Assembly: GCA_963969365.1 (NCBI GenBank)
Contig: OZ017750.1
Location: 2,790,001 to 2,854,000 of the forward strand
DNA from: Asterochloris sp. CNOR1
Lineage: Eukaryota > Chlorophyta > Trebouxiophyceae > Trebouxiales > Trebouxiaceae
Direction of reading: 5' to 3'
Length of the DNA: 64,000 nt
Part shown: piece after piece, positions 47,803 to 59,435 of the stretch
Position numbering within the stretch: position 1 is the first letter of the stretch
Layout: each line of letters begins with the position of its first letter
Notes under the pieces: model-generated
Told to the model about the DNA's origin: nothing
The model's database searches: none
What the model saw: only the letters and a program-made list of their open reading frames with translations
Translations under genes and position numbers: made by a program

Positions 47803-50164
47803 TCATCGTGAGACCAGCATTCTGACATTGCAGTCTGACTTGCGCAGCCGCAGTAGCCTCTCCTCACGCAGCTGGAATCCCCTCTCACGCAGCCGCGTCT
47901 CTGTCTCACGCAGATGTGCAAGCTCCTTCTGATAGCCTGGCATTGTGCATTCCAGCTCCTTGGCTGCTGTCACCACTGTGCTGATCTCGCCCTGCACGTC
48001 CTTGAGCTGCTCGTCCAGGGAGGTTCAGCACCCTGAACATATAGCGATTGAGTGAGCAGCCTTGACGCTCTACCACTGCAAGCTTTTTGCCCCAGTGCCT
48101 GCCTAAAGGGAGCCATCCTCGTGCGAAATACATTGTCACAACATCCTGACCTCTCACGTCCATGCATCACTCAGTCGTCGGCACCAAGCACATGTGCCAC
48201 CATGTGCACCTGCCTCTCACACCACCATAGTCACTCGCTTGCCTCAGCAGCTTGCTTCAAGACACCGTCCCTCTGCAGAAGGCGCATACAGTAGAGGTGT
48301 GTGGCTGAGTGTGCAGTAAGCACGGCCTTCTCGGGTGAGCCAAATGCCTCCATTGGGACGTCCGCTGCCCACTCTGCAGTGCAAGGAAGGCTGTACTTCG
48401 ATGAGGGGCTCTGTCAACGTGGAACAGCTGCCAGTTGCACACTGCCTACCTGACGGCGGCCTGTAAGCTAGCAGGTTGGCTTGCACCATGGCTTGCACAG
48501 CTTGCTTGCCGCCTGTCTTCAACTTCTGGTGGGCATCCTGAGCAATGACTGCCGAGTGTTTAGCCTCCAAAAGGAGCTGTAAGATGGTGCAATATTGCCC
48601 AAGGCGATAAATCACCTTCAATGCTGCAGCATGGCAAGGCGTGCTCACAAGGCGCCCATGAAACAGCTTAGTTTGATGAAGCTCAGGTTATGGTCGCATA
48701 GCAAACATCACCCACCCTTTTTCCAGTCCTTGAGCGATCTATGCTGCGCAATGGCTGCAAGCAGGTCTCCTGCATTGCCCCCACACACCTGCACATGACG
48801 AAAAGGTACTGCGGCAGGCGCCAGCCATCTGGCCATCCCTCCGCTGCACTTGAAGGTGTGCAAGGTGACAGAGCAGGAAGTGAACCCTTGGTACATGCAT
48901 GGACACACACCTCAAAGACTTCAGCCCACTCGGCGTCCGCAATGGTCGCCCCCATGTTCTGCTCCAGGTAAAGGCGTGCCTCAGCCTCTGGGAAATTCCC
49001 AATCACCTCAGTCTTGGAAAATTTACTGTCCAGCTCTGCAGGTGCACTAAGGCAGTAAACATGCGCAACATGTGAGTGTCAGCCAACTGACGTCACGATA
49101 CTCACTCTGCTTTATCCAGGTGATGCAGCTGTATTCTGCAGTGGCAATTATGACATGAGCCTGGCAGTCCTGCTTGCTCACCTGCAAAGCAGCAGAGCAC
49201 ACTTGGCACTCTCTGACAGCAACACCTCAAACACAACAATACAAAGGCAATCTCACCTGCACAAGAAAACTTAGCAGGGCATCCAGATCAGCCTCCATTG
49301 CTGCACCGCCCTTGTACCCCTTCATGAGGACATTAACCTCATCAATACAGATGACAGGCAAGGGGATTGTTGCTTGATGCTGTTTCTGTGTTGAGTTTAA
49401 GCAGGTTATTATAAGCTTTGATGACATCATTCAAGCTGCAGGGTGCTCCCTCAAAAAGCTGTTGCAAGGACCTGGCAGCCGCACAATCGGCTCAACCGGG
49501 GCTCCCCATAGGTTGAAGATTTTGAAAACGCCATATGCAGAAGCAGCATCTGCTACTTTGCCAGTGGCCTTGATGGTTCTGCTTCAGCTCGTAAATTTGC
49601 TTTGCCCCCTGGTCCTTGAGCACTTGTGCCATGACGCCACCATCAGTCAGCCTCTGAGACCTTCCATCCACAAATGCCACCAGTCCTTTGCGCTTGTTCT
49701 TCCCCACCAGCACCTCCTTCAGCAGCCGCGACTTGCCACTGCTGCAAGGTCCCACAATCACCAGCATACTCTCCTCAAGCTGAGTCAGCAGGAAGGACCG
49801 CTCTGTGTCCCTGTCGAAGAGGTCAGGCTGGAGCTGGCCTGCAGCACAAAGACGTCATTAGAGTATAAAAGAGGTTGTTGGTGTCTGCATATACCTTGGC
49901 CTGCATATATACCTTCACAGGCCACAATGAATGAGGTCTAAACCTGCAAACCATGAAGGCAGGCGTTCGTTGCAGGCCAGCAAGCGCCACCAGCTCTTCA
50001 GGCCTCCAGCTCCTTAAGGCGTTCACCTGAGTGCTGGGCGCCCCCGTGGGGCACGCAGCCTGGGATCGACATGCATCTGCCCACCACGAGGCAGTCGCAG
50101 AAAGAGGCCGCCACAGAGGGCCATGCCGACAACAAACAAGCTGCGGATTGGCGCAAGCCTTCAA
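47803..50164 (-). pseudogene. Decayed P-loop ATPase gene (plant/algal archaeal-ATPase-like), several frameshifts
   Basis: Recognisable pieces, 5' to 3' on the minus strand: 49257-49838 (FDRDTERSFLLTQ; Walker A GPCSSGKSRLL; Walker B LPVICIDEVNVLM), 49106-49181 (AHVIIATAEYSCITWIK, sensor-like), 48911-49035 (EVIGNFPEAEARLYLEQNMG), 48716-48788, 48450-48623 and 47803-48150 (Glu/Arg-rich coiled coil). Exon junction phases agree, but the frame jumps without introns near 49560, 49478, 49388 and 48025. The N-terminal part is unclear: a possible exon near 50030-50164 looks like an organelle-targeting sequence. Related ATPases in algae and plants are mostly of unknown role, some linked to organelles. 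Four indels mark it as a pseudogene unless the assembly is faulty here. It is divergent from NDPK with about 70 bp between. Confidence 0.65.
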
Positions 50165-50234
50165 GTTTCACGCTTTTGACGCAGGGTGTTACATGGCTTT
50201 ACTTTAGGTCTGTGGATCCCTCTGCCCAACAAAT

Positions 50235-51499
50235 TTGCCAACGATGCTCACCGGCACATGTCAGCTGCATCAGCTGCCTGCAGCTCGCAGGCTTCATGTC
50301 ACCAGCCTCCACCTGCAGCCACACAGCCAGCCCAAGCGTCATGCAGCCCATGGGATACTCAGCATGCGGCATCACCTGGGAGGTCTCCAGCTGCACAGCT
50401 GCAGTGCACAGATTGCTGTATCGCCTGCCAGAAGTGGGGCAGGTGCAGTCAAGGCAGAAATCTCGTATATCATGATCAAACCAGACGGGGTGCGCGAACT
50501 CATCACCAACACCTGCACATTCCCAGGCCCAGGTGGGCAAAGCGGAAGATTGATTTGTGAAATCTTGAATTGCAGGTCCAAAGGAAGCTGGTTGGCGAAA
50601 TCATTCAGAGGTAAGCTGCACAGCATCGCTATGTGTCTTTGGAACTGGCTTGATTGCCACAGATGGGCGGCCAGCAGCCCCGCCTCATTGCTGCTGGCAC
50701 CCCACCCTGAGCACCACTGGTGCTGGATCTAAGCGTTGCTAAATGTAGAATCGAGAATAAAGGCTTTACTCTGCGGGCGCTCAAAATGTTTGTGCCCAGC
50801 AAGCAGCTGGCAGAGGAGCACTACAAGGACCTGAGCTCCAAGCCCTTCTTCAAGGACCTGGTGGAGTACATCATCAGCGGCCCTGTGGTGGCAATGTGAG
50901 CTTTTCTGCCTGCCTAAGGTATGGTCGTCACGTGCTATCAGGCAGCCTCCTGCCCTATTTAGCAAGACTGTGCTGCAAGCCTGTGTCAGTCTCCCTCTTG
51001 ACCTGCTCTGGGTGACAACATGAGGCTGTTTGTGTAGTAGTTGTGGTGCTGTCGAGCTGCTCCCAATGAGCCAGGGACTCTGGCAGCCTCATTTGCAGCA
51101 TGATGACCCTGCAGGATCTGGGAAGGTAAGGGCGTGGTGAAGAGCGCGCGCAAGCTGATAGGCGCTACCAACCCCTTGGAAGCCGAGGCGGGCACCATCA
51201 GGGGAGACCTGGCCATTCAGACTGGACGCAATGTGGTGCATGGCAGTGACAGCCCTGAGAATGGGGAGCGGGAAGCAGGTCAGCCACCCTTCTGGGTGCA
51301 CTCTGTGCCTCCCTGTACTTGTGACCTCCCTGCAGTGCATGCCAGTAACCTCTCTGCGCTGTATGCCTGTGTGATCATGTCAAAAGTGCATGGTATGTCA
51401 CCCAACTGGATGCTGTGTCTGCATGCAGCTCTCTGGTTTGGGGAGGACGACGCCCAGGTGCAGTGGCAGCCCAGCCTGGCCCCATGGCTCACAGAATGA
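50235..51499 (+). CDS. Nucleoside diphosphate kinase, probably plastid-targeted (223 aa)
   Basis: NDPK transfers the gamma phosphate of ATP to other nucleoside diphosphates through a phospho-histidine. Exons: 50235-50489, 50576-50610, 50749-50895, 51115-51278, 51429-51499; phases agree and the sum is 224 codons. The first ~75 residues (His/Ser/Arg/Gln-rich) look like a plastid transit peptide; ATG 50244 is an alternative start. The core has [35 protein letters not shown], and [20 protein letters not shown]. The active-site histidine is H188 in NVVHGSDS, and the C-terminus is APWLTE. The 5' splice site after exon 1 (GGG, then GTGCGC) is unusual but restores the conserved DGVQR. There is no sign of decay, and it converges on GAA1 with 27 bp between stop codons. 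Confidence 0.95.
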
Positions 51500-51526
51500 A
51501 CTGGTCGCCCTCCCCTGACTTGACGT

Positions 51527-54500
51527 TCATGAAAGAAAACAATTCAATATCAGTGTGCAACATGTGAACACAGGCCCAATGAAGCCAAGCACTGCCATAC
51601 TGCTCACTGTGCCGAGCCAGTGTCTCTGTGGCACCCAGCTGGCAACAATGGCGGGGCTGGCCAAGCATGCCACAAGACACATTGCGACCATGATGTTGCG
51701 CTGGCGCCAGGTTGGGCATGGCTTCACAGATGCAACCAGCGGCAGGATCACGAGCATTGACAAGACAGCAGTCGCCCATGAGAGGCACACTAGTGCTGCA
51801 GCAGCTGCTCCTGCAATGCTCAGCGTCAATGCCTTGAGCAGGCAAACTGTGGCTGCCCTGTCACGCCAATGTTTGCTGGTGGCTGACTGGCCCCAAAAGA
51901 GGGTGGCACCGACTGCTGCTGCTGTGCTGAAAGAAAGGCCTGCCAGAAGATTGCTGCTGCTAGCCTCTGAAGCATGTTGGTGGCTTGTGAACACCACAGC
52001 AAGGATTGCAGCAGCAGGGACGCCAAAGATGATGCTGATGAGGTGAGCTGCTCGGGCCCACAGGCCCTGGATATGCTTAGCTGAGCATGAGCCTCTGCCT
52101 GCCAGCTGCTCTGCAGCACTGACATGGACTGCTGCCTGCAGCCACCCAGCAGAAAAGCATCGGCAAGCCTGTAGGCACATGGCCCCAGAAGTTGTGGCTG
52201 GCCTGGGGGTGACTAGCTGGCACATTCCTTGCAGGGCAGGCTCTTTGAAGCCAGGTTATGTTGGGTTCATCGGTGGTCAAGATTGAAACCATCTCATGGC
52301 TGCGCTGGCTGTGGCCAGTGGCCCTGCTGCTCAACAGCCCGCAGTACCCTGCACCGAAGGCCTGCCACCCAAGCCATCACCGCCACGCAAGCTATAACCA
52401 CGACAGGACGCCAGCACTGACCTGCAGCAGCGTGGCTGCCACCAGCAGGCCCGCAGGAATCATGTAGACCTGGATTGACACATGCCAGTCCAGCGACAGC
52501 AGCAGGTAGAGCGTCGTGGAATGGTGCAAGCGCTCCAGCAGATTATTCAGGCTCCGCACCGTCAGCTCTAGCAGTTCTGCCAGCCTGAGCATGCCCTCTT
52601 GCTCTGACAGTGCATTTCCCTGCACACAGGGGAGGCACCATTGCACTTGCTCTGAAAGGTGCACCAGTCTGGGCGGGTCCTGCTTGGCCCTGCACGGAGC
52701 TGACCATGCTTCACACCAGCCAGCCCTGCCACCTGTACAAGTCTGAGCAGGCCTCCTGCTCGGCCAGTGGGTGCCCCTGCAGGCAGGTGAGGCACAGTTC
52801 AACCTGCTCTGACGGGTGCACTAGCCTGGGCAGCGCCTCCTGCTCTGGTCCTGGTCGGTGCTGCACACAGCGCAACATCTCCACCAGTGGCAGCGGCCTG
52901 CTGGCAGTGGCCAGCCGCATGAGCAGCATGTCAGAGCCCAGTTGAAGCCCCTAGGCAGCGGACTGACCCAACAGCAAGCCCAAGCCAGCCACCTGCTGCA
53001 GGAGAAGTGTGTTGCAGTACCTGCTCAGGCTGGAGTTCCGGAACATAACCAGCAGAGCACAGCAGTAACGCAGTCCCTGGAATGTGCTGCCCCCAAAGAT
53101 TTATGCAGAGCACTTTGTCATGCACGAGCACCTACTGCCTTGCCTGTCCAGGATGGTATACGGGGCGGATGGTCACTGCGTCCATCCCATTGACTGTGAA
53201 GGCCCCATGTGCCCCGTCTGGGACACCCATGGCTTGCTTGAGCATCATCAGCCACATGCGCCACAGCTGTCCAGCATGACTCTGCCATACAGGAGGCAGA
53301 CTGCGCGAGAATGGCGGCAGAGGGGCCTGCAGCAGTACGGGGGCGTCTCTGTAGCATCTCTGTTGGTGCTGCAGTGCCTGGGCACCATGAGCCATTGCTT
53401 CCTGATCTACCCAGGTAGGCAGACTCTGCAGGCAGTACTGAAGAGTAAACTCTGTTGGTGCACTGGGTAGGCCAAACAGCCTTCTGGGTAGGCCACTGGC
53501 ACCCCACTATTCACATGCAGTCAGCACAGAGACGCCTTCCTGTGTAGGGCTGATCAAGATGCACACGGCGTGCATGTGTAGGGCTGCTTGATATACAGGC
53601 AGCCCACCTCTGCTGAGTTGATGACCACAATGTTGGCCGCCAGCTTTGACACGGCACACAAAGCTCAGCAGCAGCAGCTGCCCATCTCATCTTGACTTGC
53701 ACGTGAGACTGGCTGCCAAGTTGCACTGTCAATATTTTGCCCATATCCCAACTTTCCGTCAGCCATGGCACTGTTCAGTGGACCATGTGGCAGCCCACCT
53801 CTGTAGGACTGATGAAGACAATATCAGTCGCCAGCTTCTTGACGAGGAAGACCAGGTCCAGCATGGGCAGCTGCCCATCCCAGCCCACCACGTCCAGCTC
53901 CAGCGCATTGATCTGGGGACCCGCCATGTCCAGGACCAGGGCCTGCTGGATGCTGGTGCCCCTGCCAAATGTGCTGTTGCTGTGACCACTGAGGCCAGTG
54001 TGGAACTCTGCCAACCAGTCCTGCAGGCAGCTTGTCGGGTGCTCTCAGGGCTGGCTGGGTGCTGTTGTGCCTCACACAGGTGCCTTTGCTGATGCTTGTC
54101 CAGTCAGCCCTGCAGGGCAAGGGCGGTACTTCAGAGAGCCGGCTGGACGCTGGCACCCTGTCAAACATGCCGATGATTGCGAACAAGCGGCCAGCATGGA
54201 ACTCTGCAAGCCAGCCCTGCAGGGCAGGGCTGCTGATGCTTTGGTACAATGAGCACAGCGCCAGACATATGCTGCTGCCTACGCAATAGCCACACAAAAG
54301 CAGGCCCTTGGCCATGGCAGCAGGCAAGGTTTGATGCCAGTACATCATGAGTTCAGTGAGTCAGCCGTATGCAGCTGCACATCCAGGGGGCGCTGGCAGA
54401 CAGCAGTGCTGCCTCCATCACCCACTGCACGTGACCGCTCCTCCTTCTGCTGCCCAAAGGTGGTCTGATCACTGATTGAAGTGCGTGCACTTGCCTCCCA

Positions 54501-55448
54501 GGATCACCTGCAGCGTTGCCAGCACCTTGCTGCGCGCACGACTGCCGGTGCTATGCATGCCTTCCACTGTCAGCGCTGCAGGTCACTGCAGCCCCTAGCT
54601 CACCTGCAGAGCTGACAGCGGTTCACAGGTGCTGTCCGGTGTGATCCAGATGATGTCCTTGGCCAGCCACTGCACAGTGGACAGGTGCAGCAGCAACGAT
54701 GTTGCAACTGTCAGGCCACTGCGATCTGCAGCCAGGGCACAAACTGCCCCTCAGGAATTGTATGGCTGCTTTGTCACCATGGTTTGACAACAAATGGATG
54801 GGTGCGCCATGCAGAACAAAGGGTCTTGCAGCTGCTTGGATCGAGGTTGCCCATGCAGGAGGGCCACAAACTGCTGCACCAGAAGCCACTGAGATGCCTG
54901 CCAGCATGCTGCTCGAGGCAACACTAGCAGGAGCCTGGTCACTGTACAGCCTGTCGCCATCCCCACCTTGTGTCCCGGGGGTGACCAGCACAAGTGCCTC
55001 CTTGCCATCTCCGCGGGGGCTCTGCAGGACGCTGTGCACCAGCCTGCACCCTGGACTTGCCTGCAGGCTCCAGGCAGGCATCCCCAGGAGGCGCAGCGTG
55101 GCTTCTGAGAGGGCCGTAGGGGTGCATGAGGCCTTGCAGGCGCTCACAGCCTGCAAGATGATGCGCTGAGCCTCTGCCAAGCTGCCTGAGGCCCTGCAGG
55201 CAACACAGGAACTTTGCATCGAGCTGCAAAGGTCATGCTCTGCGCCGCTGCCAGCAATGAAGCGCTCACCTCATGTTGGACCGAGCAGAGCCAGCCAGCA
55301 GAGCGTTCTCGTCCAGGTAATTGGCTTTGCGAGCAAGTGGCATGGCCAGCAGCAGACCCACAGCTGAGACGTAGCATACGATGGACAGGGGCTTGGCATC
55401 CCTGACAGCCCGTGCCAGCAGCCAGGGCAAGATCCTCTGCCTGGCCAT
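51527..55448 (-). CDS. GAA1: GPI transamidase subunit GAA1 (605 aa)
   Basis: GAA1 is the ER-membrane subunit of GPI transamidase, thought to help form the amide bond between substrate proteins and the GPI anchor. Exons on the minus strand: 55270-55448, 54890-55193, 54604-54669, 53799-54020, 53162-53401, 52422-52619, 51527-52135. All phases agree, giving 606 codons. The N-terminal membrane segment (PLSIVCYVSAVGLLLAMPLA) is followed by YLDENALLAGSA, as in GAA1. Then come DGKEALVLVTP, WLAKDIIWITPDSTCEPLSA, INALELDVVGWDGQLPMLDL, GAHGAFTVNGMDAVTIRP, SLNNLLERLHHSTTLYLLLS and a C-terminal domain of about 200 residues with several membrane segments. Introns hold partial copies of neighbouring exons. 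The boundary after exon 2 (TCA, then GTGGCT) is the least certain. Confidence 0.93.
52620..52935 (-). repeat. Duplicated GAA1 exon-like sequence in an intron
   Basis: Two segments about 160 bp apart (near 52629 and 52788 on the plus strand, GAGGCACCATTGCACTTGCT / GAGGCACAGTTCAACCTGCT) repeat sequence flanking the exon at 52422-52619. The minus-strand reading of about 52830-52930 resembles that exon's start. Confidence 0.5.
53598..53655 (-). repeat. Partial duplicate of the 3' end of a GAA1 exon
   Basis: It matches 53792-53850, the end of the exon at 53799-54020: KLAANIVVINSAE then GTGGGC here, versus KLATDIVFISPTE then GTGGGC in the exon. A donor-like GTGGGCTGCC is kept in both. Confidence 0.6.
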
Positions 55449-55869
55449 TTTGGTCCATTAGCCTGCAATGAACTGCCTCATCGGATCTGGGGTTGTCACT
55501 TTTGTCTACAAGAACTGAGTGTACACATCTGTGGGCTCATTGCTTGCACCAAAAGTGGCATGCTGGTCAAAGTCCACACCAGGGCTAACAAGTGTGTCGG
55601 GCAAACACAAGCTTCCATCGTCCTTCTTGATCCTCTGGAACACGGCTAACACCTCTGCCGATTAGGTCCGTTGAGGTTGAGCACCTCACCTCGCCAGAAG
55701 TCCTCACCACATCATTCGAAGAGAGCCTATGCTGAAGTCTCCTGAGTCAGGCGCTGTAAGGTGAGTTCCCTGCACATGCCACAAACTCTTGCATGTGGCC
55801 TGCAGCAACATCAACTGATTCCAGCCTGTGTGCGGTGCTGTAGGGCTCGCCAGCCCGTGCTGGTGCAGC
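55449..55869. promoter_or_regulatory. Divergent region between GAA1 and the Na+/H+ exchanger
   Basis: 421 bp between the two start codons must contain both promoters. No recognised motif is visible. Confidence 0.4.
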
Positions 55870-58800
55870 ATGGCCACCGCCGACGCAATTTTCATCCTGT
55901 GCATTGCCCTATTCTCTGGGCTGCTGTCCAACATTCTGGCCAGGCTGACACGAGTGCCTGCTACAGTGCTCCTGCTGGTCAGTTCCCCTGCCTGACTGTT
56001 GCTCCGTGAAGCTCAGAGTGCTAGCAGAACTCTCCTTGGCCTGGTGCTGCAGCTCTTCGGGCTGCTGCTGGGTGTTGGCTTTGATTTCTACATTGGATCC
56101 TGGCAGTATGTCGCACCAGGTTTGGCCATCTGGCAGGTCAGCCTCACAGCGTTGCTCATGCTTGGCTCTCAGTCGCCCTTGCAAGCTGTGTATAGCAGCG
56201 CAAGCACCCATCCTCTTTTGGCTTCTGAGGCCTCTGCGCTTCTGGGCCATCTGACATGTGCACTCGCTGGCCCCCTTGTATGTATTGCCATGGCGCTATT
56301 GAGAGCCCACACCTGCCAGCTGCCTGCAGGACATCGACCCCAACCTCCTTGCAACGTTGTTCCTGCCCCCTGTGCTGTTTGCGGGATCCCTGGCCCTGGC
56401 GCCAGGCGCCCTGCTGACGGCTGCCCCTCACATTTTCCTGCTGGGGATTGTTGGCGTGGGGCTAGGCACCGCGCTGACCGGGGTCATCTGCCGCTACCTG
56501 CTGCCTTACAGGTAGGGGCTGCCTGCTGAACGCACAGCTGCTGTAGCAGGCCACCTATCCCTCCTGCGTGGTGTTCTTGTGGGTGCTGGCACTGCACTCA
56601 CAGCAGTTGGCCAGGCACTGCTTGTACTACAAGGCCAGGCAGGCAGCCCCTGACAGCAAGGACTGGTACCAGGTGGGCTGTCTTGCAGCGCTCAGTCTGC
56701 CTGTGTGCCCTGCAGATGTGGCCATTGATGGGCCATACATCCCGGCAAAGCAGCAGTCATATTTGCACAGTCACTGCTGCCCGTGACCGCAGCAGCGGTG
56801 ATGGGGTTGCTGGTGCAGCTGCAGCCCACCCAACTGACCTGCGCTCCTGTTCTGCAGCCTGGCCTTCTGGCCCACTGCATGTGATGGCCTGTCCATTCAC
56901 GCTGTGCAGCGTGCTCTCTGATACTTGGTTAGACCTGTTCTCTCACACTGCTGCAATGTTTGCAGCTGGAGCTGGACTCAAAGCCTCCTATTTGGCGCCA
57001 TTGTCGCTGCCACAGACCCTGTATCTGCCGTGGCCCTGCTCAAGCAGGTGCGCTGCTTCCAGGCAACATGTGCTGCCTGTTCAGCAGCTACATGTTGAGG
57101 AGGCGGCAGCATGGCCCAGTGGCCTGCTCAGACAAGACTCCTGCTGCCTTACCAAGGCTCTGCCGGTCGCTCTGTGCACCCACACTGCTCAAGCCTTACA
57201 TCCTGGCAGGGCTCCATCACAGCCTCATCTGCTTTAGCTCTTTTGCAGGTTGGAGCTCCTGAGCAAGTGCGGGTCACAGTGGATGGAGAGGCGCTTATTG
57301 ATGACGGGGTGGCTGCTGTACTCTTCTCTGTGTTCCTCGTGAGATGTGCCTGTACCTCCTGTTGCAACTGACCTGCAGCAGCTGTTGGGCTTCAAGTGCT
57401 GCTCAAGCAGCATGTGCACATTTTTCGTAGCTCAGTGGGCCTGTTCAGGTGCTTGGTCCAGCTCAGAGCCTGACGTGTGCAAGCCTGAATGCCCGACCCC
57501 CAACACCCTGCTGCACCTGCTGATGCAGAGGTTGGTGGCGGGCGAGCACACCACTGCGCGAGATGTGGTGGCCACCCTGTGCAGACAGTCACTGGGCGGG
57601 CCAGCCATCGGCCTGGCCTTTGCCCTGTGCTTCCTGCTGCTTGCTCAGCTGCCCACGACCTGGCTGGAGCCCCTGGCCCTGGGGTCAGCCTCTCTGCTGG
57701 CTGCCTTTGCCAGCTTCTTCGTGGCCGAGGATGTGCTGGTAACATCCGGGATTCTGGCCACCGTGACTTTGGGCATGGCCCTGGCGCTCAGCAGTCGCAA
57801 GCTGCTGCGGCCTGGGGACTGGGCCCTCCTGGAACATGTCTGGTGAGTTTGACTTTGTTGCCTCTGCTGCTCTTTAACGCATGTAGTTGCAAGTCACGGC
57901 AGCACTCAGGGCAAACATGGAGCGACAGCTTGCTGAGCCCAATCCAATGGGCCGCTGCCTGTTAGATTGCTCAGTGTCTGCAAAAATGTCAAGCCCTGAT
58001 TGGCATGCTGTCTGCCTGACTCTGCAGGGATGGCATGGAGTGTGTGGCAAACACCTTCATCTTCGTGATTATGGGAGTCATCATTGCTGGCCAGATACAT
58101 GTGGCACATAGGAGCGCCACTCCCCTTCAGCCCAGGGACTATGGCTTTGCTGTGATGCTGTGGACACTGCTGCTGGCAAGGAACTGCTGGAGCCTAGCCC
58201 CCCGCGCTGCACTCAACTGTCACTAGGGCATCGCATAGCGGGCTGCCGTTGATGCACTGTGCATGGCCTGCATGCGGGCAGTTGCTTGCATGGCTCAACG
58301 CCTTCGTCTCAGCTCTGCAGCGTGGCGTCATGCACAGTGCATGCCCTGTGCAAGGCCACTGCCCCTGCTCGGTTGAAAGCAGCGGCTTTCTGTGCAGATG
58401 ATTCGTTTGTTCAACGTCTGCCTATTTTGGCCTGTCATGGCTCGCACAGGCCATGGCTTCCGCCTGCCCGATGCCTTGGTGACTGCCTGGAGTGGCATAC
58501 GGGGCATTGTTGGCATTGTGCTGGCACTGCTGGTGCTCAATGACTCTGCCATCACCGACGAGGCCTTCAAGCAGAGGTGCTTTTTCCTGATGGCCACCAC
58601 GGTAGTGCTGACTGTGGTGATACAGGGCTCCACCTACTCTCTTATGCTCAAGGTGAATGCTGTGGAGCTTTGCAGTGTTGTCCTGGATGGCAGCGCATGC
58701 ATGCGACATGGGTGACAGCCTGCTTGCAGGCCCTCAAATGGGACGAGAAGGCTCCAGATAAACACAACAACAGTATCGGGCAACATGATCAGGTGGCTGT

Positions 58801-58915
58801 GCCTCCCTTGAGCGTGTCGCCCGAAGCGCCAGCTGCAGAGCAGCAAGGTGGAGATCCTCAGCATCCCAATGACGCTGAGACAGCCCCTATGTCATCAGCC
58901 TGGCCTGGCACTTGA
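55870..58915 (+). CDS. CPA1-family Na+/H+ exchanger, SOS1/NHE-like membrane domain without long tail (473 aa)
   Basis: The protein should exchange Na+ (or K+) for H+ across a membrane. Exons: 55870-55977, 56053-56109, 56330-56511, 56966-57047, 57249-57338, 57529-57842, 58028-58175, 58398-58652, 58730-58915; phases agree and the sum is 474 codons. Family blocks are DIDPNLLATLFLPPVLFAGS, the unwound-helix motif ATDPVSAVALLK, and GEALIDDGVAAVLFSVF at the ion-binding helix. Then come FASFFVAEDVLVTSGILATV, NTFIFVIMGVIIAGQ and VTAWSGIRGIVGIVLAL. About ten to twelve membrane segments are apparent. The ion-site pair is Asp-Asp where SOS1 and animal NHEs have Asn-Asp. SOS1's long cytosolic regulatory tail is missing; only about 60 polar residues follow the last helix. 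The intron at 58176 has a GC donor (GCAAGG). Confidence 0.9.
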
Positions 58916-59435
58916 TGGGCAGTGTGACTGCCAAGCTTCTAAAGGCAAGTTTGCCAGCTTGCTGCTGTGCTCCCAGGCACTGCAATACAGAGGCCCCAGG
59001 GGCTGTCTTGGCTTTCAGGGACAATCCTGATAAGCCCCTCCCAACGAAGGTTACATTGACTGCTCCCAGAATGAAACAAGGCTCTGACCCTCTTGGCTCC
59101 TGGCTGTTGTCAAGACCAATTTCTTTAGCATCCTCAGCATCACAGGTTGCCTTGTCCAAGCTGCAGTGCCAGACATTTGCCCTGTTTACATACTGTTGTG
59201 TGCTGTTCTCAGCAAATGGGGCCGTCACAGGGCACGATGGGTGTTCTGGATGGGTGCAACGAAGAGGGTTCAGCCATGGATGGCGCCATGTATTGATGCC
59301 AAGGTAGCAGGAATTGGATGGCCTGCTGTGTGAAGAGTCATAGATCAAAGTCAGGGTGCATGCGTTCTCTCCTGAACATATGTTGAGCGAGGGGCCAAGA
59401 CAAAAGCAGGAGGGGCCAAGGTGCCGAGAACTTCT
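58916..59435. other. Convergent 3' intergenic region
   Basis: It lies between the exchanger stop (plus) and the stop of the AF4-like gene (minus). Open frames here show no family signal or splice context. Confidence 0.5.

Noticed and set aside
58887-59348. Minus-strand open frame of about 150 codons between two convergent genes
   Set aside because: It overlaps expected 3' untranslated sequence of both neighbours and shows no conserved pattern.
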